From Calliopum simillimum (taxonomy: Eukaryota; Arthropoda; Insecta; Diptera; Lauxaniidae), in the NCBI GenBank assembly GCA_951812925.1, contig OX638370.1, positions 119,984,897 to 120,048,896 of the forward strand: a stretch of DNA of 64,000 nucleotides, written 5' to 3'. The notes beneath the pieces are model-generated. The model worked only from the letters and a program-made list of their open reading frames with translations. It was not told the DNA's origin and searched no databases. A program made the translations under genes and the position numbers. Below, in pieces: positions 59,601-64,000 of the stretch. The stretch's first letter is position 1, and every line of letters begins with the position of its first letter.

Positions 59601-61155
59601 ATACGTCGCACACCAAAATTATTTAAACTTCTTTCATCGCGTAGCCAGCGCATGTTTCGTCGGTTTTTGGAACCACGTGCAGATCGTCGACCAAAAAATC
59701 TCGCAGATCTTACCAAATTTCTGGACGATCGTTGGCTCGCAAAAACGGCTGAAAAAGAAATGGCCGAATATGAAACGGACGAATTATGTCCATCAATGTA
59801 TTCGTTTCACAGCAGTCCAGATGAGAAGCATCGTTTGTTATATACTCTTGCCGATTGTGGTATTGAAACAAATGTTGATAGGCAGTCGAAGAAGAATCGT
59901 ATTAAGGATTGGATTGAGTCTTCGATTATAACAGAGGAAGATGAGGTATTATCTCTTCTTTCAGATCAATATTTCATATTTATAATTGCATTTATTGCAG
60001 GAGGAAAACGAAGAAAGTGCCTCTGCGTCACCCTCATCATCTGTGTCACGCGAACCAGTCGCCGGACATATATCTTCCATTCGTCAAACAATCGATAAGT
60101 CCAAAGAGATCAAGAGCACTCTCAAAGACGCCACGCAAAAACATTTCGATCCTCGCACTGGTGCACTACAACAGGGACCCAGTGAAATGGGCGCAACAAT
60201 TCCAACACACGAAAAATCCCTTAGTCCTTCCATGAGCAACATGTCCACTGTAAATAACGATGACAGTCTTTGTGGTAGCCTACTAACGTTGGGCTCACAC
60301 CAAGATCTTATGATAAGCAATTTACCAACATACAATTCCGACATAAATCTAAGCCGCCTAGGTGAGCAAGAGTATAGAGGTATAAGTGGGAATGGGGGCT
60401 TTTTTAATCAATCGCTTAACAGCTTACTAATAGCTGAGGAGCCACCTAATATGCGCCGCGTAAATACAAGCACAGGTTTCGGTGTCAAACCAGCAGCTAC
60501 TACAGCAGCTATGGGAAATAATTTGAATCGACCCATCAATAAGATGCAACGCACCAAATCTGATTCGCTAAGAACGGCCAGTTCACCTGCTATTGATAAT
60601 TTAGCTTATAACCAAAATAATATTAATCCAGCTCAGCAACTTGATATGCGAGGTACAGCGCCAAATGGTAGCTCATTTTTTGTTAACACTATGGGAAATG
60701 CTTCTTTTTTAACGCAACAACAGATCAGCAATAATAATATAAAGCCATTGAATCAATTTGTAGGTCCGTTTAACGCATCTCAAGCGTTGGCCCAATTCGC
60801 TTTGCCAGCAGCTACTGCTTCAGTATTGCAACAATCACAGCAGAAGCAATCCAAAGACCCAGTGCAGCAGTCTCAGTATTTCAATCGGAAAAATAATGAT
60901 ACTCAAGTCAAAGATAGCGCCTATGGATCGATAGACGTTAGCGAGAGTCCATCGAAAACTTTGGGGAAAACACAAGAATTAAATGGAACTGCAATGAGGC
61001 AACCACCTAAGCCTCAGGTACAGCAAAATATGCCAAATGTTCGTGTGCAAAGTACCCAGCAACAACGATCTTATGGCGGAGCACGTACATCGAGCATGAA
61101 AGATACAGCATATGATCGTGTGGTCATTACTAATAATGGCAAAAAAAGAAGATGA
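53644..61155 (+). CDS. SBK-type serine/threonine protein kinase, complete
   Basis: Six exons give 747 aa: 53644-53700, 58714-58975, 59037-59136, 59200-59382, 59459-59945, 60001-61155. All are GT-AG with matching phases. The first exon (MLKKPRGNIYKIREFELEK) joins a 5 kb intron; the others are 55-76 bp. The kinase domain spans about residues 26-293: glycine loop GEGWFG (33-38), Lys55 in MVLKAV, Glu70, HRDVKLDN (144-151), DFGES (166-170), PYSPPE (185-190) and DVWQF (207-211). QEYAPMGDL and VCLTGCLPWQ resemble SH3-binding kinases (SBK1; in Drosophila Meng-Po and CG4945). All catalytic residues are present, so activity is expected. The tail of about 450 residues is Gln/Asn/Ser-rich, with KDSAYGSIDVSESP and a basic end. 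AATAAA is at 61286. Which fly paralogue it is remains open. Confidence 0.92.
53885..54080. repeat. inverted partner of 55495-55690
   Basis: AGTACTTACCCACCAGCTCT followed by CACTCTAATGTCAGAAA is the complement of TTTCTGACATTAGAGTGGTA and GGTGGGTAAGTACT at 55510-55575. More distal blocks (CATATCTTCG, ATCTTGAAG, GGTCATTGACATCAAG) also pair. Both copies sit in the kinase first intron. Confidence 0.6.
54438..55471. mobile_element. TIR element in the kinase first intron
   Basis: CACTGGTTCAAAATCCTAAA then AAGCTGGCCAAAAGTCGA at the left is mirrored by TCGACTTTTGGCCAGCTTTT then AGGGATTTTGAACCAGTG at the right, a TIR of about 36 bp. The interior repeats a CCATTTTGAATCCG block twice (55200, 55322). There is no transposase. 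A clear target duplication was not found. Confidence 0.55.
55495..55690. repeat. inverted partner of 53885-54080
   Basis: See the partner entry. This copy leads into TAGTAAGGGTGTTACCGTTG then GCCTGGCC just before the TE-A terminus. The complement of that junction is also found beside the TE-A copy at 20160, so TE-A and this sequence may be one larger element. Confidence 0.5.
55709..56066 (+). mobile_element. TE-A fragment (left half) in the kinase intron
   Basis: Starts TAAATACCCTACACTGCAGT, continues with GGGAGGTGACACACCC subrepeats and TTTGTATGGGCAGTAAGCGT. It is cut at about 56066 (TTTCCACAGACA), where dispersed repeat D begins. It preserves the uninserted TGAAAAATACTCC site. Confidence 0.65.
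56070..56410. repeat. dispersed repeat D, copy 2
   Basis: Homologous in order to 29470-29800 (TATACCATTAGAAAGGTATT, CACAAAGAGAAAGACAT, GATGATAAATAAGCTTC, CCAAAATTATTTAATT). Confidence 0.55.
56411..58713. other. remaining kinase first intron
   Basis: AT-rich. 57930-58065 is the second copy of the repeat at 28960-29110 (CGAGAAAACCAATGGAGCGC, TTTTGATTCTAC, GGCCCATTTTTGCTT). ACAGGGTGGATGGGAATCGG at 58317 looks like a transposon end. A GACGGACAGAAAGACAGACA run is at 58509-58528. The intron ends in a long T tract and ATCCAG acceptor. Confidence 0.4.
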
Positions 61156-61285
61156 GTTGTCCAACAAATCCAATTTGGATTTAATCTCATTCAATTATTA
61201 GTCGTTAATTTGTATAACAACATTTTTATTTTAATAACTTATTCTCATTTTTATGATCGGTTGACTAAGATATATTTTATCAAAG

Positions 61286-61291
61286 AATAAA
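61286..61291 (+). promoter_or_regulatory. poly(A) signal of the kinase gene
   Basis: AATAAA 131 nt after the stop codon, the first canonical hexamer downstream of it. Confidence 0.6.
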
Positions 61292-61483
61292 GAAATTAAA
61301 CCTTATTCAACTTTATATATTTTATTCGTGTTATAACATGTAAGAAATAAGGTAAGTTTAATAGCAGCTGGTAAGGCCCCTTTCTCCTCAAAGAAGACTT
61401 TACAATAGCGCCTCTTATTTCTGCTTTTGCACACTAGAATCATTTGCATACCTTTATTTTATTTGTGGACACCTCTAGCCCTA

Positions 61484-61531
61484 TGTATGTATGTATTCTC
61501 CTTTAACTCCTAGGAGGAGCATAGGGCCAAT
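61484..61531 (-). mobile_element. 48-bp LINE 3' stub with 13-bp target-site duplication
   Basis: On the minus strand it reads ATTGGCCCTATGCTCCTCCT then AGGAGTTAAAGGAGAATACA and TACATACA, the last bases of the LINE at 24137. The 13-bp direct repeat ACCTCTAGCCCTA flanks it exactly (61471-61483, 61532-61544). It ends in a short ACAT tail, as at 24137. Confidence 0.9.
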
Positions 61532-61713
61532 ACCTCTAGCCCTAACATTTGCATAATGTTTTCAAGAATATCTTCGTTTCGTCGTATTAAAGACACAAAA
61601 TGAAACAACACTAAAAATAAACACTTACATAAAGGAGTTGAATGCTCAAAATATAGTAAATAATTATCTGTAGACTATTTTTGAGGAAATTACGATAATT
61701 TGAAAATAAGTAA

Positions 61714-61866
61714 ATCAACCTTATCATCTAATTCAATTTCGAATGTAACTCAATCGAATCGAGACTTTTGCTGTCATAGATTTCGATTCTGGATATCAAT
61801 CGTATGAAAGCAAAGTCTCGATTCGATTTAACTCCAAACGAAATCGAATTAGATGATAAGGGTGAT
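61714..61866. repeat. 153-bp hairpin MITE between two convergent genes
   Basis: ATCAACCTTATCATCTAATT is mirrored by AATTAGATGATAAGGGTGAT. The pairing continues through CAATCGAATCGAGACTTT and AAAGTCTCGATTCGATTTAA to a loop near 61790. It has imperfect arms of about 65 bp and no coding. Confidence 0.75.
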
Positions 61867-62097
61867 TAGCTGCTTACAAAGTGCTGCCAACCTATCAAAC
61901 TAAACTTTTAGAGTCAATTTCATCCTGGAATAATAATTATTAATTTATATATTTTGCAAAAAATTATCTTTATTAAAATGTGAACATTTATTTATTAAAA
62001 TTGATAAATCTATAAACATTAAACAAATATAAAAACATCAAACATTGCAATAGAACTAAAAAATCTTAAAAATGATCGCATGATTTCTCTAAAACGT

Positions 62098-63201
62098 TCA
62101 ACTCTGCTTTGTAAAATTGAATAACTCATTTGGTATGACCGGTGTGGAAAAGCAAGAATTCAGTAATGTTTCATTTTGGCTCGACGTTGGCTTCTTCAAG
62201 ACCCTAAATGTCTTTCTTTGGAATTTGGATTGTTCTATATTTGAAGGATTGGCATTCGCAGTACCATCACTTTCATTACGACTTTGACCATCATTTGGTG
62301 CATCTTTGGTGAAATGAAATAAATTCCAATCCTTTGGTCTCGCATCTACGAGTTGTTTTTGTTGCCATTTTAAAATAGTACTTTCTTCCAGCTGATTTTT
62401 CTTGTAGAGACTCAATTCCGTTGATATTATCTGTAGTTGCTCAGAAACATTATTTATTTCTTTTGAAATTTTCTGGATTTGTTCGTTACATTCTGTTGAT
62501 ATATTTTGGACGTGAGATGATATATTATTTATTTCTTTGAATACAGTCTTTAGTTGTTCTGAAACATTATTGATTTCTTGGGACACATTCTTCAGTTGTT
62601 CGGATATAGCATTTCTCTCGTTCAACATAACCTTGACATATTCAGGCATATCATTGTTTTCTTTTAAGTTGACATTGAAATATTTTGATGTATCATCTTT
62701 TTCTAATGTAGCATATCTTTCTTTTGAAAACTGCTTTAGCTGATCAAAAATATCGCTCAGTTGTTTTCCATTTTGTTCAAATTTATGAATTCTTTCTCGG
62801 TTTTCCCTCAATATTGTATAGTATTCATGTATGAACATATCATAAATTTTGTAGAAAGCGGTAAAAGAACAATCGCCAGATTTAGTATTAAATTTTATGC
62901 AAACTTCCTCCAATGCCTTCCTAACGATACCGTCACGTTTTTTTACAACTTCTTCCTCAATTCGCTCTGCCTTAAAAGCCCATATTTCCATGTTAAGCAG
63001 CAATAGCTGATATCCAAAATCTTTCACTTTATCAAAATAAGGATCATCGCTGAAAGTTGTAAACAGCTCATCGACAGCTTCAATTAATTTGTTGGCTTGA
63101 TTACAATTTGGGTTATCATTTTTTGTGAACCATTTTTGAAAGAATTCTTTTCCCAATTGATTTAAGGTCTCACAGAAACCTTTTTCTTTAGCACTAGACA
63201 T
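62098..63201 (-). CDS. coiled-coil protein of unknown family, intronless
   Basis: A 367-codon single-exon frame from ATG at 63201; the codon context is TAAAATGTCT. An in-frame ATG 40 codons further upstream is possible, but its extra residues are AT-rich and look untranslated. Residues 1-160 are mainly helical and charged, with Cys at 10, 33, 101 and 111. Residues 196-265 form a strict heptad coiled coil with I/L/V at 3-4 spacing (199, 203, 206, 210, 213, 217, 220, 224, 227). It is built from repeats of NNVSEQLK and KEINN. Residues 285-367 are polar and probably disordered, ending FSTPVIPNELFNFTKQS. No signal peptide or membrane segment is seen. I do not recognise the family. It may be a lineage-specific gene or a retrocopy. 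Its length and composition make a chance frame unlikely in this AT-rich sequence. Confidence 0.8.
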   Translation of the reverse strand: MSSAKEKGFCETLNQLGKEFFQKWFTKNDNPNCNQANKLIEAVDELFTTFSDDPYFDKVKDFGYQLLLLNMEIWAFKAERIEEEVVKKRDGIVRKALEEVCIKFNTKSGDCSFTAFYKIYDMFIHEYYTILRENRERIHKFEQNGKQLSDIFDQLKQFSKERYATLEKDDTSKYFNVNLKENNDMPEYVKVMLNERNAISEQLKNVSQEINNVSEQLKTVFKEINNISSHVQNISTECNEQIQKISKEINNVSEQLQIISTELSLYKKNQLEESTILKWQQKQLVDARPKDWNLFHFTKDAPNDGQSRNESDGTANANPSNIEQSKFQRKTFRVLKKPTSSQNETLLNSCFSTPVIPNELFNFTKQS

Positions 63202-64000
63202 TTTACACGTGTTTTTATTACAAAATTTTTTTAATAACTGGCATTCAAAATAAAATGGATATCTTTGTATATATGGATATAAATGTACTGTTATAATTCT
63301 ATATACGTACATATGTACCATGTAAGTTGTAGTATACAGTCAGTGGCGTAGCGACTGTATTTTCCACCCGGGTCGAACTTTTTAGATCTATAAGCTCAAA
63401 AAAGCACCACCAGTTTCGTATTGTTGACCAAAAATAATGTCCTTAATTTCTATTTCTATGTAAAGATAACCTAAAAAAAAAAATCAATTTGAATAAGAAA
63501 AAGGCCTCGAAATCGATTTGAAACTTCATTTCTGTAAATTCAAAATGTTTTTCCAGTTAAGGTGTATATTGTGCAAAGTATGAAACTTATAATCACGCAG
63601 AGTTGGTTTAATTGTAATATTTAAAGAAAGTTTTATGAAACTTTTGAGTTTTTGAACTTGATAGTAGTTAAACTTGGTCTGAATTCAATTTTTGTCGCAG
63701 AGTACAGGCATGGTACAGGCATTTTCACTTCTTCAGGGCTCCTCAATCGTTGCACAATACTTTAATGGCGACAGCAATCTATGTTACATTTAGGAAACGT
63801 TAAACGGTGTTCAAACAAGATATCGTAATGGGTCAACTTAGAGTACCCTGGTTTTTTGCTGAAATCAATAGTCCTTAATCTCATGAGGAAAATTGTATGC
63901 TTTTTAAAATCGAAACCTTTGCACTTTTTTTTCCCCTTTTGGGCAAAATGGGTTAATAGATAGTTCTCATTGATCTTCTAAAGAAAGTAAAAATATTAAG
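63202..64000. other. flank of the coiled-coil gene
   Basis: Probable promoter and 5'UTR side of the minus-strand gene, AT-rich. CAGTGGCGTAGCGACTG at 63341 followed by CACCCGGGTCGAA resembles termini of hAT-like dispersed repeats. No gene is seen to the window end. Confidence 0.35.

Noticed and set aside
59562..60098. 178-codon frame extending the kinase exon past 59945
   Set aside because: It reads through a short intron with good splice sites. The next exon continues the protein in another frame for 384 codons. Kept only as a possible retained-intron form.
63202..63321. 40-residue N-terminal extension of the coiled-coil protein
   Set aside because: The extension is Tyr/Ile-rich A/T translation. 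The ATG at 63201 has a better context, and the charged helical protein begins there.
1..64000. tRNA, rRNA or other structural RNA genes
   Set aside because: I looked for cloverleaf-like A and B box pairs and rRNA-like GC blocks and saw none convincing. A covariance-model search could still find short ones.

Overview
The window is AT-rich animal genomic DNA with small exons, GT-AG introns (some only 55-76 bp) and a heavy load of decayed transposons. Three recognisable spliced genes, all closest to the fly versions I know, point to a higher dipteran. I infer a tephritid-like or other acalyptrate fly with a TE-rich genome; the species cannot be read from the sequence.

Layout. 1-4135: the last two coding exons of a gamma-syntrophin (Syn2-like) gene on the + strand; its upstream exons lie outside the window or were not found. 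4136-23301: repeats. They include a 2.8 kb near-perfect palindrome inserted in a mariner remnant, a TTAA-flanked element nested with two other elements, a foldback complex, a solo LTR, and an unrecognised minus-strand set of candidate exons (11257-17239). 21889-22508 holds five hairpins that share the loop ATGGCTGT. 23302-40337: a complete dopamine transporter gene (DAT/fumin type, SLC6) on the - strand, rebuilt from ten coding exons to 648 aa. It includes a 13-codon upstream exon that extends the N-terminus by 28 residues. One DAT intron is almost entirely a degenerate minisatellite interrupted by a LINE 3' end. 40338-53643: possible DAT promoter, LINE remnants, several TIR elements, a mariner MITE and a smaller relative of the big palindrome. 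53644-61155: an SBK-type serine/threonine kinase on the + strand (747 aa, six coding exons, first intron 5 kb). 62098-63201: an intronless coiled-coil protein of unknown family on the - strand, convergent with the kinase.

The three conserved genes do not form a pathway. They are ordinary neighbours: a dystrophin-complex adaptor, a plasma-membrane dopamine re-uptake carrier and a cytoplasmic kinase. The least explained structures are the shared-loop hairpin array, the palindrome, and two 40-48 bp LINE-end insertions that begin within one nucleotide of the same point and each carry their own target-site duplication. I saw no CRISPR array, rRNA or tRNA gene.
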